A stretch of 64,000 nucleotides of DNA from Callorhinus ursinus (GCF_003265705.1 NW_020313143.1:85630-149629); one strand, 5' to 3'. Positions 36,166 to 49,057 are shown, counted from the first letter of the stretch. Translations and numbers: made by a program. Notes: generated by a model not told the origin, from the sequence alone.

Positions 36166-37331
36166 ATAGAAAGGCCAGTCCTAGTTCTTACTGGTTTGAA
36201 GACACAGTTTCCTCACCAAAAAGGGGGTATTGACACCACTCCCTTACTGGGTGGTCCTGAAGAGGTAATGCCATCCTGTGTGTGCAGAAAACAAGGCCTG
36301 TGCAAATATAACACCTTCCTGTTGATGAGACACTGGGGTGACTGGAACATAGAGGGATTAGCCAATGGTGCAGTTTGCCCAGGGCACAGAGGGCTTGGCA
36401 CACAGGGCTAGAAGTACAGGCTGGATCCATAGGATGTGGAGCCTTGGCAGGAAGAGGAGGTGGGCTGCCTTTGAGGGTGTTTTGGAGGAATGATTGTCTT
36501 TATCCACTTTCCCAATAGCTCCAGCATTAAGAGGCACTGCTATTCCTTCCAGGGGATATATTTGGCTCTCAACCTCTGCTGCTATGCAACACTCTGCCTC
36601 TGAGATCACAGCAGGACTCGGGGACACTGCTCTGGTCAGCTGTGTCCATAGCGTCCTGGAGAGGGGAAGACGGGGAGGGGGTGAGGGTAAGTCTGGGAAG
36701 CCTTTCCAGGGGTGAGGTCCTGGGTTCTGGAGCAGCCTGCTCTCTCAGAGGGGCCCACTCCACAGTGTGGACACATCAGGTAACACCAATGAGGGAAGAC
36801 AGTGAGTAAAAGGGATGGATCAATGAGCCAAATACAGATACGGGGTCAACGCCAAATAAAGCTTATGTTCACTCTTTCCACATACACAGGACTTCTCCAA
36901 ACGGAATTGGTGACACACTCTCCATACTGTTTCATGAATTATTCTAACGAATAACACATGTTTTTTCATTTCAAAAATCAGGAATTTTAATATTAAAGAA
37001 AGCAGAAAGGCACAGTGGGGATAGATGTCCCTTTGCTGGTCACATGGAGAATTGCAGTTCTAAAAATCTTGGATGGGGACACAGCCAGAGTGGTAGGAAG
37101 GAGGAAGAAAAGGACCTGGGCTTCATGGGACCAGAAAGAGCCTTCTGAAAGTTTCGGCCCACTGGCAGAAGTCCCTCTGCATCCAGCACTCTTTGGCATC
37201 TGTAAGTCCCAAGACAGAAAGCCCACCCCTCTCTGAGAGGGAGAGAAAGCTGCACTTTGAGCGTGTATATGGAATGATAGGGCTTGAGACATAAAAACAC
37301 AGACACGCAGAATGTTGTGTTTCAGCCATAG

Positions 37332-37333
<2 letters not shown>

Positions 37334-37379
<46 letters not shown>
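37334..37379. repeat. (CA)n microsatellite
   Basis: A pure CA run of about 23 units. Cys/Val and Thr/His open frames here are artefacts. Confidence 0.97.
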
Positions 37380-37381
<2 letters not shown>

Positions 37382-38087
37382 CTACCATGTCTAGGCAATT
37401 AGTTTTGAACTTGCTTCTCCCCCCAGGAGCAGTCTATTTCGTACATATTTCAAAAATAGTAAGTATATGCGTCCGTTTTTGTCAATCCACTTGCAAATTC
37501 CTTCTCTCCAAATTATTACCTTGATGATTTTCCTGATGTAATATTTCAAGCAATAAGTGAATGTGTATTTATAGAATAACGTTACTTGTGTATTTATAAA
37601 ATAACATCAATTTCTGATCCTCATCCTCTGAACCAAAGGGGCCTCTGTCATTAGATTGGTGCATCTTCTCCAGATGCGGTTATCTATAGGTAGAGAATTA
37701 ACTTGTATTTACAGACAAATATATATATTCCCATTCACATGTTTTTCAAAATCATAATTACATTATACACACACATATTTAGCTTGCTTTCCCATCTGGT
37801 GCTATTCATATCAGTTATTATATGTATTTCACTGGTTGTTGCCCTTTTGGCATTTAAACATGTTTTTGTGTGTGTACATTTTTTCAGCGAGCTCTCTGTA
37901 GCAGTCTTCTATCCGTCTCTTTGTTGGTTAATACATGGGCTTCATATTGCAAGCTAGTCGCTTTCAGCTTTACTGCATACTTACTAGGTGTTGCCATATT
38001 GCTCTCCAGAGTGGCTGTCCACTCACCAGTGGCACCTGTCAGTTCCCCTTGCCCAAATCATGCATCTAAAGGGGGAGGTTGTGTTCC

Positions 38088-38255
38088 TGGTTCTAAACAG
38101 GGACCCTGGAGTCAGACAAACAAGCCAGATGATACTGGCTCTATCTCTCAGTAGCTGTGTGAACCTAGAAAAATACTTAACCTCCTTGAGCCTCACCTTT
38201 GTGGTGTGTAAACGGAAATCCTGACTCCCACCTGAAGGGAACATTGTGAGGAGTT
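38088..38255 (+). mobile_element. MIR element, sense
   Basis: The order 'ccctggagtcagacaaacaa', 'cagtagctgtgtgaacctag', 'acttaacctccttgagcctc' follows the MIR core consensus (tRNA-derived, pan-mammalian). Confidence 0.75.
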
Positions 38256-40334
38256 CAAGGGGAAACCAACCTAAGGATCCCAGCATGATATTTGGTGCAT
38301 CATCCACAATGCCAATGTTTGCTGCCTTCCCATCCCAACTGCGCCAGTCTTTGACCGGGATGAGGTTTCTTACCTCAATAGCATCACCACGTTTTAGGGA
38401 GTATTTGCCAGTGTAAGAAGAAGGGAAACACACATACTCATCTGTTTAACATAGGTATTTCGGTGCCGTCTCTGTGACACGCGGTGTTATGGAGCTGCGC
38501 TGGGGCAAAGTCCTTATCCTTTCCATGGAACAATTCTGCTTTTCCTGTCCTCAGTTGGTACCCTCTATGTTCGCATCAGGACTGCACATGACCTGGGCAT
38601 CTGGGAAGATCTTGATGCCCAGAAGAGGTGACTGGGGATCTACTGGGAGGGACACTGGAATACGGGTCAGGAGCTCTTCCTGGGACTCAGTGCCTGAGCC
38701 ATCCCAGGGCAAGTTCCTTCCCCTGCATGTCCTACACTGTCACATGGGTGTTCACTGAGCATCTGTCACTCTTCACACCTTCAGTGGCCCAGGGGCTGCA
38801 GAGGTCATGGTAATGGTTTCACAGGGTCCGGGTCCTTGTGGAACTTATGGTCACCTCTGTAGAACCTCCTTAATGTATAAAGAGGAGGAAGGGCTCACTG
38901 GAGTCGTCAGAGACTCCCCAAAGATGAGCTGGGCCTGGCACAGTGGGCAGGACTAATGGAAGCTGGATGGGAGGGAAGAGATGGGGAGTCCAGCCTGACT
39001 GGTGAAGAGTGGGGGCTCCCAGGTGAGCAGACATGGCTCAGAGGTAACTGATTGGACACTCCAGGGGGCTGAGACCATCCTAGGTTAGGAGCAATCGCAG
39101 GATTATTACATATTTGCTTCTTCGTGATATTACACAATCTTCTAGGAAGTCTGGGTGAGATCAAAACCTTGCCTGACCTGGGAGATACTTGGTTAGAGGC
39201 ATGTCCTCCTACCGCTACCTCACCACCACCTTTCCTGATGCAGGCTAGGGTACTAAGAACAGCCAGGCGTCACTTCTCCTCACTTTATTTTATTTTGGAG
39301 GGGTGGGGACAGTGTCTAACCTTGTCTGCTCCAGGTCTGAGGTTCCTGCCTTTGGGTATGGCCATTGAAGAGGTATAAAATGTTTGCATCCAACCACTGG
39401 CTCTCTTCAGCACAAGAGTTATAGGATGATGGTATGACAAGGGGCTGTGAATGGAGGGGGACTCTGGGATCATTAAAGGCATGATGTCACTCAAGGCTTA
39501 TGAGAAGCCATGTGGGATCAATGGAATCCATGTTTAGGAGGATCAGCAGTTATGCCGTACTTTGGGGTTAAGGACCACAGGCAGGGATCCCAGGGTATCT
39601 GATCAGTCAGATATAAGTTCTGAGACAAAGTATTGGTAGTAGAGAGTAACACACAGGATCCGGAGGTATCCTGGGTGAAGTCACACAAACTAGTTGGAGA
39701 TGAGGGATGGAAAGGAGCACCATCAGGCCACTCCCCCTGGAGTTCCTGCAGCTGCTTCTGGGCCTCCTTCCTCACAGAGGCTCCTGGGCCCTGATGGGGT
39801 TAGGGAGGGATCCACCCCCCACCCCCACCAGCAGCTTTTGTGAGAAGAACACCTTGTCCCGTTGGAGGTTATCCAGGTACTTGATGCCTTTGTGCTTGAT
39901 GGGCAGGAAGAGAAGCAGCGTATGGGAAATAATCCTCTTTTATTGTTCCATGAGCTAAGCCCACATGGAATTCCACAGCCCCAGCCTCTCTGCCACCCTA
40001 CCCTGAAGCAGAGTGTACCAGGGCATAGGGAAATGAACAGAGCAGCTGCCGCTGGAACCTTCCTGTCCAGACTCCCATTTGCTACCCTCCGTCCTAAACA
40101 GACTTCCCATCTCACACTCCATACCATATTACCGACAATCCACCTGTTCCTTGGTACAGGCATCTACAGTGGACTCTGCCCCTCACAGATATTTGATCAG
40201 CATGGAGACCAGATACTGTGGAAATAAGGAGTGACATAGGACATAGGAATACCTGCATCCTAAACATAAGTTTAAAAACAATTCTATCTTAATAAAAGAA
40301 GATGTTCCTTGAGGGATGGTTTATACACTGTGTA

Positions 40335-41214
40335 GTTTCCTTTATTAAGGAAGTTTTATTTTAATTCCAGTATAGTTAACATACAGTGTTCTGTTAGTTT
40401 CAGGTATATGATATAGTGATTCAAAAATTCCATACATCACCCAGTGCTCACCAGGACAAGTGCACTCCATGATCCCCATCACCGCTTTCACCCATCCCCC
40501 CCGCCCACCTCCCCTCTGGTAACCATCTGTTTGTTCTCCACAGTTAAGAGTCTGATTCTTGGTTTCTCTCCCTCTCTCTTCCTTTGCTCGTTTTTTTTTT
40601 CTTAAATTTCCCACGTATGAACGAGATGATACGGCATTTGTCATTCTCTGAGTGACTTATTTCACTTAGAACTATACTCTCTAGCTCCATCCGTGTCATT
40701 GCAAATAAGATTTCATTCTTTTTTGTGACTGAGTAATATTCCATTACACACACACATACACACACACACACACACACGTTCATATGTATATATAACACTT
40801 CTTCTTTATCCACTCATCTACTGATGGGCACTTGGGCTGCTTCCATACTCTGGCTATTGTAAATAGTGCTGCTATAAACATAGGGGTTCACATATCCCTT
40901 TCAATTCATGTTTTTGTATTTTTTTTGCGTAGATAACCTGTAGTGCAATTACTGGATCGTAGGGTAGTTGTATTTTTGACTTTTTGAGGAACCTCTATAC
41001 TGTTTTCCAGAGTGACTGGACCAGTTTACATTCCCATCAACAGTGCAAGAGGTTTCCCTTTTCTGCACATCCTCACCAACACTTGCTGTTTCTTATGTTT
41101 TTAGCCATTCTGACAGGTGTGAAGTGATATCTCATTGTGGTTTTGATTTGCATTTCCCTGATGGTTAATGATGTTGAGCACTTTTCTTTTCTTTTAAATT
41201 TTATTTATTTATTT

Positions 41215-41258
<44 letters not shown>

Positions 41259-42520
41259 ACAAGCAGGGGGAGCAGCAGAGGGAGAGGGAGAAGCAGGCTC
41301 CCCCCTGAGCAGGGAGACTGACATGAGGCTCAGTCCCAGGACCCTGGGATCATGACCTGAGCTGCAGGCAGACGCTTAACCGACTGAGCCACCCAGGCAC
41401 CCCGAGCACCTTTTCATATACCTGTTGGTCATTTGTATATCACCTTTGGAATAATGTCTATTCAGGTCCTTTGACCATTTTTTGATCAGATTATTATTTT
41501 TATGTTATTGAGTGGTATGAGTTCCTTATATATTTTGGACATTAGCCCTTTATCAGATATATGGTTTGCAAATATTTTCTCCCACTCCATAGGTTGCCTT
41601 TTAATTTTGTTCATTATTTCTTTTGCTTGCAAAAGCTTTTTCATTTCATGTGGCCCCACTTACTGATTTTCGCTTTCATTGCTTTTGTGTCTTCGTGTCA
41701 CACGCAAAAAATCATGGCCAAGAACATTGCCAAGGAGATTTCCCCCTATGCTTTCTTCTGGGAGTTTTATGGTTTCGGGATTTACATTTAAATCTTTGAT
41801 CCATTTTGAGTAAATTTTTGTGAGTGGTGTAAGTTAGGGGGTCCAATTTCATTCTTTTGCATGTGAGTGTCCAGTTTTCCCAGCACCATTTCTTGAACTG
41901 ACTATCCTTTCCCCATTGAATATTCTTGGCTCTCTTATGAAATATCAGTTGACCAGTTATGCATGGGTTTATTTCTGGGCTCTCTGTTCTGTTCCCCTGG
42001 TCCATGTGTATGTTTTTATGCCAGTACCATACTTTTTGATTATGATGGTTTTGTAATGTAGTTGAAAGTCAGGAGGTATGATGCCTCCAGCTTTGTTCTT
42101 CTTTCTCAAATTGTTTTGGCTATTCTGAGTCTTTTTGTGGTTCCATATGAATTGAAGGCCTTTTTTGGTTCTGTTTGTGTGGAAAAATGGCATTGGTATT
42201 TTGATAGGGATCGCATTGAATCTATAGATTATTTGGGGGTAGCATGGATATTTTAACAATATTAATTCTTTCCATCCATGAACATGGAGTATCATTCCAT
42301 TTATTTGTGTCTTCTTCAGTTTCTCTCATCAATTCAGCATATAGATATTTCACCTTCTTGATTAAATTGATTCTTAAGTATTTTATTGTTTTTGATGTTA
42401 GTATAAATGGGATTATTTTCTTGGTATCTTTTTTCAGTGGTTCACTGTTAGTGTATAGACGTGTAGCTAATTTCTGTATGCTGAATCCTGCAACTTTACT
42501 GTATTCACTGTGATCTTGTT
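40335..42520 (-). mobile_element. LINE-1 'I', antisense, 5'-truncated
   Basis: On the + strand it opens with the reversed 3' end ('agttttattttaattccagt') and proceeds through the reversed ORF2 C-terminus and RT, to about 42520. ORF2 pieces with stops appear at 41712-42005 and 41969-42295 on the minus strand. A (CA)n array lies at 40746-40777 and a SINE interrupts it at 41186-41403. Confidence 0.88.
41186..41403 (-). mobile_element. CAN SINE, antisense, inside LINE-1 'I'
   Basis: Tail at the left, a pure (GA)n at 41218-41256, and the reversed head ending 'gactgagccacccaggcacc' at the right. A short target duplication (gagcactttt / gagcaccttt) flanks it. Confidence 0.93.
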
Positions 42521-44010
42521 GTTGTTGTTGTTTTTTAATCTCATTTTATCATGGTCACAGAGTGACTTAATCTGATGTTGGTGTTCTGTGTGATGGCTGA
42601 TGATCAACAGGAGAACAATATAACCCAGCTGTGAGTGTCAGGTGATTTCGTGATGGAGAATGGTTGGGTAGACAGCAAGAAAAATTTGAGAGACCGTGCA
42701 TATTCTCAATGAGAGAGACAGAGATTGCTGGTGTGGACAAAGCCAGGTGTAGATGGAACCACTGAGGACGAACAGACCGGTTATACAGAGGTAAAGGCTC
42801 TACATTTTTTTTTTTTCATCTGAGTGCATGGTGAGCAAACTTGGGCACCACTATCCTAGAAGGTAATGGAAACAGGGCTCAAATCCAGATCTGCCTCACT
42901 CCTGTTCACAGGTCTGTAACCAGTGAGGTTTGGCACTACCCTCTCTTAAAGATGAGGCCAGCACAGGGGAAAAGACTGAATTTGTCCCGGGCGCCATCTT
43001 CACGTAAGGAAGTGAGGCAACAGGCAGATCCTAGGCTGTGGCAGCCAGTTGAGGGTGAGCTCCAGGTTGAAATAAGTGAGGTGTGGCTGTTTATGCTCAT
43101 ACAATGCACTATCACATGCCCCTGGGATTTCTACAGGGGACCGCTTGTCATGTTTGAGGTTTTCAACCATTTTCTTCTCATGTTCAGTTTAGTGCTCAAT
43201 ATACTGTGTAATATGTACATCGCACTTTCACCGGTAGAAAGTCAATTTCCTTTCTATTGTGGACACTCACCTCTACCCTTTAAACACACACCCAGTGCTC
43301 ATGCTTTCTGCCAAATAATTTCTTTTCCCAGCTCCTGAAAACGGATTGTCTTGATGGGAGGTCAAGGATTGCTTTGTATCGAGCCATATTTGTTTTGAGA
43401 AAGTAATGGATGGTACTTAAACTGGGTTTTGGTGCACTGCCATATTAGTCAGGTTCAAGGGTTTTGTTCAAAGTGCCCATGAATATGTATGAAGGCATCT
43501 TCATCTTAACCTCAAATTCTGTAGTTTGTGTTGCCTAAGAGCAAACATGTTGTAATGCAGATTTTAATTGTAATGCTTAAAAATGAAACTCTTTAAGTTT
43601 GAGAAAACAATTCCGTTTTGAGAAACACATATTCCTCCAGGGCTTGCCAGTGACATTCTTACAATTGTTAATTCATTTTCACTGAGAAAGGATATGTAAC
43701 TTTCTTTCTCTGTTAAAAGCAATATCTGGGTAACCGATGTCTGGGGGATAAACAGTAGAAATAGAAACAAAGAATTGTCTCAAATAGTCACAGTAAATTG
43801 AAGCTAGAATTTTAAATAGTTTTCAGGTGTCAAGAATGGAACCCCAAAAGTTTACTATGTTTGCGAGTGTTTTGTGGTGTTGCTAGTTATTTCCACTTTC
43901 CCCTCCATCCTTGGGTGTATTTTCCACACTGTCTAAACTGAGTGGGAATTCCCATTATGTTCATAAACAAAATCTATAAAAGTATATCCGATAATTAATG
44001 CAAGACCAGG
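42521..44010. other. Gene-free stretch
   Basis: A GTT repeat at about 42517-42530 and a T run at 42806-42818 are the only marked features. A 165-codon open frame at 42841-43338 resembles no known protein family that I recognise and has no splice or promoter context. Confidence 0.5.
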
Positions 44011-44014
44011 TGAA

Positions 44015-44330
44015 GCAGTAGGAAGAGTAAAAGCTTTGGCTTCAGAAGATGTGGGTTCCATTCTGGGCTCAGCCAATGAATAGGAGCATGACATGTGACA
44101 GTGTGGGACATTAAGTCCCCAAGCACCAGCTTCCCTGGTCAGAGAGCGAGGATTCTCTTCTTCATAGGGTCTTTGACAGAATTTATTGAAATCACAAGGT
44201 AGTAAAGGTCACACAGGTGCTTTAGCCTCAGCCGTGCCTGGAATCTGAGGCTCAGTCTCCTCATCTGTAAAGAAGGAATCACCATGTGGACTTCGTGGTT
44301 ATGTCAAAGGGATTAAATGTTATTATGTAG
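44015..44330 (+). mobile_element. MIR element, sense
   Basis: MIR-like order: 'gtaaaagctttggcttcaga', 'gtgggttccattctgggctc', then 'ctcagtctcctcatctgtaa' and 'gggattaaatgtta'. It is interrupted by unrelated-looking sequence in the middle. Confidence 0.65.
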
Positions 44331-44822
44331 ATTAAAATATAAGTCAGTGTCATATTACATAACATAATTAGTGACAATATAAAGAAAGATGAGATCTCCT
44401 CAGGGGTTAATGGAAATGTTTGTTTCCTTCTTTAGTGCTTTCTTAAAATGATTTTTGAAATTCATTTCAATATTCTGAAATATATTTAAGAGCATTCCAC
44501 AAAGCAAATTATTTAAAAACTCCCAAACTTGTTGGCGAGGATGTGGAGAAAAAGGTGCACTGTTGGTGGGAATGCAAATTGGTGCAGCCACTGTGGAAAA
44601 CAGTATGGGGCTTCCTCAGAAAATTAAAAATAGAACTACCACGTGATCCAGTAATTCTACTACTGAGTATATAGCCAAAGAAAATGAAAGCACTAATTCG
44701 AAAAGATATATGCACCCCTATGTTTATTGCATCATTATTTACAATAACCAAGATATGGAAGCAGCCCAAATGTCCATCCATAGGTGAATGGATAAAGGAG
44801 ATGTGGTATATATATTATATAT

Positions 44823-44825
<3 letters not shown>

Positions 44826-44853
<28 letters not shown>
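44826..44853. repeat. (AC)n microsatellite
   Basis: An AC run of about 14 units, followed by TATATA/ACACAT-rich sequence within the L1 tail region. Confidence 0.93.
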
Positions 44854-44862
<9 letters not shown>

Positions 44863-45131
44863 TATATAAACACACACACATATATGGTGTGTGTATAAAA
44901 TATATGGTGTATATATGGTATATATACCATGGTGTGTGGGTGTGTTTGTGTAATGGAATATCACTCAGCCATAAAAAAGAATGAGATCTTGCCATTTGCA
45001 ACAAAATGGACGGACCTAGAGGTTATAATGCAAAGTGAGATAAATCAGTCAGAAAAAGACAAATAACATATTATTTCACTCATAGGTGGAATTTAAGAAA
45101 CAAAACAAATGACTAGAGAAAAAAAAGGGAC

Positions 45132-45150
45132 AGAAAGAAAAAGAAAGAAA

Positions 45151-45197
<47 letters not shown>

Positions 45198-45207
45198 NNN
45201 NNNNNNN

Positions 45208-45254
<47 letters not shown>

Positions 45255-45303
45255 GAAAGAAAGAAAGAAAAAAAGAAAGAAGGAAAAAGAAAGAAAGAAA
45301 AGA
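45132..45303 (+). repeat. (GAAA)n microsatellite containing a 10-N gap
   Basis: A long GAAA array is interrupted by ten N at 45198-45207. The gap size is probably nominal, so the true array may be longer. Lys/Glu-rich or Ser/Phe-rich open frames across it are meaningless. Confidence 0.95.
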
Positions 45304-45558
45304 AACAGACTTTTAAATAAAGAGAACAAATTGGTGGTTACCAGAGAGGAGATGGCTGGAGGGATGGGTGAAATGGATCGAGGGCATTAAGAGTTCACTT
45401 ATCGTGATGAGAACTGAGTAATGTACAGAATGGTTGGATCATTATATTGTACACATGAATCTGATATAATGCTGTATTTTAATTATGCTTCAATTTGAAG
45501 AAAATATCACCACCACCACCACCACCACTGCCACGAACAGTTTTCTAACTTACAATTT

Positions 45559-45753
45559 TTTTTTAAGATTTTATTTATTTATTTGACAGAGAGAGACAGA
45601 GCGAGAGAGGGAGCACAAGCAGGGGGAGTGGGAGAACGAAAAGCAGGCTTCCGGTGGAGCAAGGAGCCTGACGTGGGGCTCGATCCCAGGACCCTGGGAT
45701 CATGACCTGGGCTGAAGGCAGACGCTTAACTGACTGAGCCACCCAGGCGCCCC
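45559..45753 (-). mobile_element. CAN SINE, antisense
   Basis: Tail (ttttttttaagattttattt) at the left; the reversed head ends 'gagccacccaggcgcccc' at the right. A 15-bp target duplication lies at 45544-45558 (tctaacttacaattt) and 45754-45768 (tctgacttacaattc). Confidence 0.95.
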
Positions 45754-45768
45754 TCTGACTTACAATTC

Positions 45769-48603
45769 TACCTCTGGAAGGTTCATTTGTTCTCTGTCAT
45801 GCAAAACCACATCTCCTAAAAATCACAGACTGTCATTACAGTACTTTCATCGGATCTTTTAGAGAAGGAAGCATCAATCTGCAGCCTCAACAGCTTCTCT
45901 GAAGTACACGCCCTCATTGTTGTCTGTGGAACAACTCTACAGTTCAATTTCTGAACTGACCTGTGTCCTGGACATCCCCCTCAAAAGTAGAAGAGGCAAA
46001 TCTGTGGCAAATCTTCAGGTAAAATATTTGAAAACCTTCAGAATCGTTAGTCCACCCTCTGGAGCCACAGCCCATGAGAACGTTTGAGCTCACAGTCTTT
46101 CGTCCCCTTTCACATGAACGGTGTGTCTGGAGATGGTAAAGGTGATGGAGTGACTAGATTACCTAAAGGTAATCAAACCAGAAGGGTGTGTCTGAGACTT
46201 CTCACAGGAAGTGAATGCTTAAACTGAGATTGGAGGGTAAGGAGGCAAAGGAGGCATTAGCCTGCCGAATAGGAGAGGGTGGAGACTAACCAGATATAGC
46301 AGGAAGGAAATACCTTATAACCTGGCTCATCCCTTGGGAAACCCAGTGTGGAAATCCCTTACACAGCAGTTTGGCATGCTGAGAAAAACTTTGTAATACT
46401 TAACAAGACAACTGTAGAAAGTTCCTGAACCCTTTCTGCCCTCTCTGCTCCCACCTCAGGCCTATAATCTCCACCAGCCCTCTAAGAGGTGCGTGATGTT
46501 ATTACTATGATTTCTCTCTGTGAAACCACAAAGAAGAAGAAACTCGTTAGGTAAAGCAGTTTGAGCATGATTTTAATTTACATGCTGTTTCACCACTCGC
46601 AGTGCAAAATATAACTTTTAATCGATTCTTCTCTCCTTTTCCCAGTTAATATTTTTCACTGGAGAAAATTCAGGAATTGGAGGTCCGTGCCATCTGATGA
46701 ACATATCTAGAATGGCAGCTTAGACATCACTTAGCAGGGAACCCTGGAAGGAGGAAGGGAGTAAGGTCCCAATCAGAGGGAAACTTCTGGAAGATTTTGT
46801 GGAAAATGAAGCATTAAGGGTGAGTCAGAGCCCAGGTACATGAAATCCAGTAGCAAGAACTTTTCTTCAGCCCCTCCCTCCCAACTATAACAGGAAACCG
46901 ATAGGTGTGTGACTGAGAGACAAAACTATTTTTGTATGTATTTTTTATCTTGTTACACAGCAAGATGTATTTCCTTGGGAATTTTGTTTATATTCCCCAG
47001 ATATACTTCCCTGTGCACAGTAATATATAAGTACATTTACACGAACACATATATTCTTCCAAATTTTGTTCACAATATGTATATACTATTCTCCATATGT
47101 TTTACATATACATATATGTTTATGTATATACGTATGTGGAAATATATGCACACACAAACATACATACATGTGTAATTGTTTTGTACGTGTTTAATCTTAT
47201 AAGTTTGTAATGTATAGTTCTTATTTGAATTATTTTAACGGACTTCAAGCGACAATCTTTTGTTAATCAGATTTATTTATCTAATAGAATATTAAACATT
47301 TGCCTTTAAAACACATTCCATGCATTTCCCCAATAATTTGCATTTCCTTATTATGTGACATTTCTGTTTGGGATAGAGAAGGTTTTGTTTTGTTTTTTTT
47401 TCTTTAACTTCCCTTTAATTTGTCCAATTAAATTTGTAAGAGAGTTAAAAGTTTTTCTTGGTTTTGATTGCCCCAGGTGTTCAAGTCATGTTGACAGGCA
47501 GGGTACTCAAACAAACTTTTACCCAGTGTCTTTGTCTTGAAGATGATGGTGGAGATGAAATCCCATTCCTCAGGCCTGGAAGCCTAGATAGGGGGACAAT
47601 GGGTAACCCTGTCCTGGGGATGGTGTGTGGGGCCCAACCAGAAGCAGAGGAAAAGTAACCTCCATGGAGGGAAGAAAATGATCATTTGCAGAATTATTTT
47701 AAGCCAGAGACGCTTTACATGGTATCTTCAATAACCTTACAAGGATTCAGTTATTTTCCCCACTTATTTACACATGGGGAATTAGGTGTGAAGCTTTTTT
47801 CCATTGTACCAGGAAGCCTTCAGTGCTTTGAATTCTCACTGGGCTAGTATTTGATGCAACCCTAAGTATTTCTTCTTTCGTTTTCTGTTGTAGCTGTATT
47901 GTTTTTAAATGAAGACAACCCATGAAAATTAAAAGCAATTTCTGTACTATCAAAAGAAAAAAAAAGTTTGAAAAGATGGGAGTAACTATTTGCAAACAAT
48001 ATTACAGAATTTGTGCTACTGGGCTAGAAAACAAAGGACTTTTGTTTATCAGTGGAGAAAGGGACAAATGATAAGAACTAATTTTATGTATGCTTTTTAT
48101 GTAAAAGCAAAATGTTTCTCCAGTACACATCTGGAAGGATGCCACACCGCATTAACTGAAGAAATGGCAATCTGGAGATGTTGTAATAAGTAAGTGAAAA
48201 AATCAATTTGCAGAAAATTATTTATGTGATTGCAAATTTTTAAAAGTGTGTATCTATAACCACGTAACTACACAAATATTTTCAGGTAGGTGTACACGTT
48301 ACCTAAAGAGAAACACCTCTGGAAAATGTGCACCAATCTATTTACATTGGATATCTTGGATATCTGTGAGTTGGGGTGAGGGGATCATACAGACGGAAGG
48401 TGCAGAATGATTTCATTTTCTAAGTATACGTTTTTAATGTTTAGCATTTTGTGATTAGGCAAATTTGTTGAGAGAAACACTTGAAAACATCTAACAGCCG
48501 ATTCACGAGAAAAGTTCACCTATACTTACCATGTTATGAAAATGTTCACACGATACTGTTTAATTAGCAAATATAAACTTCAGCTTTCGACTTGACAGTT
48601 TAT
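45769..48603. other. Gene-free stretch
   Basis: No gene is recognised. There is an AT-rich TATA/CATA tract at about 47010-47170 and a faint MIR-like segment near 47690-47790. Confidence 0.5.
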
Positions 48604-48630
48604 CTGTGTGTGTGTGTGTGTGTGTGTGTG
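48604..48630. repeat. (TG)n microsatellite
   Basis: A TG run of about 13 units. Confidence 0.93.
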
Positions 48631-48760
48631 TTTCTGTCTTACACTTCCCTTACCCCCAAATGTTCACACTCTCATGTGCCAAGTTTTCTTCACCTCTCTC
48701 AGGGACTGAATTTTCTCTCTCGGGGCATGGAGATCCAGGAAGGGATTGTGGGCAAAGAGT

Positions 48761-48800
48761 AGAAAATTCCAGAAAGTAGTGGAAAATTCCAGAAAATTCT
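48761..48800. promoter_or_regulatory. Heat shock element array (8 pentamer positions, 7 matching)
   Basis: Heat shock factor binds inverted repeats of the pentamer nGAAn. Here GAA or TTC triplets occur with a strict 5-bp pitch and correct alternation: GAA 48762, TTC 48767, GAA 48772, mismatch TAG at 48777, GAA 48782, TTC 48787, GAA 48792, TTC 48797. The right half is a perfect four-unit site. It lies about 1.1 kb upstream of predicted NXF3 exon 1 in unique sequence. Part of the regularity may come from a 20-bp tandem duplication. Binding is inferred from the motif alone. Confidence 0.6.
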
Positions 48801-49024
48801 GGCTAATGCACTGGAGCCCAGGCGCCTCCCTCCTTCTTTCTGCCTTGCAAAGCCCTCTGGTCTGAAACTTTCAGAGCTACAGTTCTGTCTCTGACGACTA
48901 AGGGGCATCTACCGATACTATGTTTTTTGGTAAAGGAAAAGGCATGATTTGTTTCATTCTCCTCTCATTACAGTGACCCACCAAACTCTGTTTGCTATTT
49001 CCTTTTTAGTTTCCAGGTCTGCTG

Positions 49025-49025
<1 letters not shown>

Positions 49026-49056
<31 letters not shown>
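49026..49056. repeat. (TG)n microsatellite
   Basis: A TG run of about 14 units followed by a GTTTT-rich tract. Confidence 0.93.

Positions 49057-49057
<1 letters not shown>

Larger units (their letters stand above)
36166..40330. other. Gene-free stretch with a MIR and unexplained open segments
   Basis: No gene is recognised. There is a (CA)n at 37334-37379 and a MIR at about 38088-38255. Two minus-strand open segments (about 38266-38433 and 39720-39935) look more protein-like than chance, but I could not assign them to a family. Confidence 0.45.
44523..45500 (+). mobile_element. LINE-1 3'-end fragment, sense, with microsatellites and a gap
   Basis: It begins inside the ORF2 C-terminal region ('ttggcgaggatgtggagaaa'), passes 'gcagccactgtggaaaacag' and the 'gaatgagatcttgccatttg' segment, and ends in the L1 3' UTR near 45500. 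A CA/TA-rich tract lies at 44815-44950, and a long GAAA array with an assembly gap is embedded at 45132-45303. Confidence 0.85.

Noticed and set aside
42841..43338. 165-codon open frame, + strand
   Set aside because: No recognisable domain, splice sites or promoter; the length is possible by chance, and the sequence reads like non-coding DNA.
45093..45390. Lys/Glu-rich 93-codon frame and its Ser/Phe-rich complement
   Set aside because: Translation of a GAAA microsatellite across an N gap.
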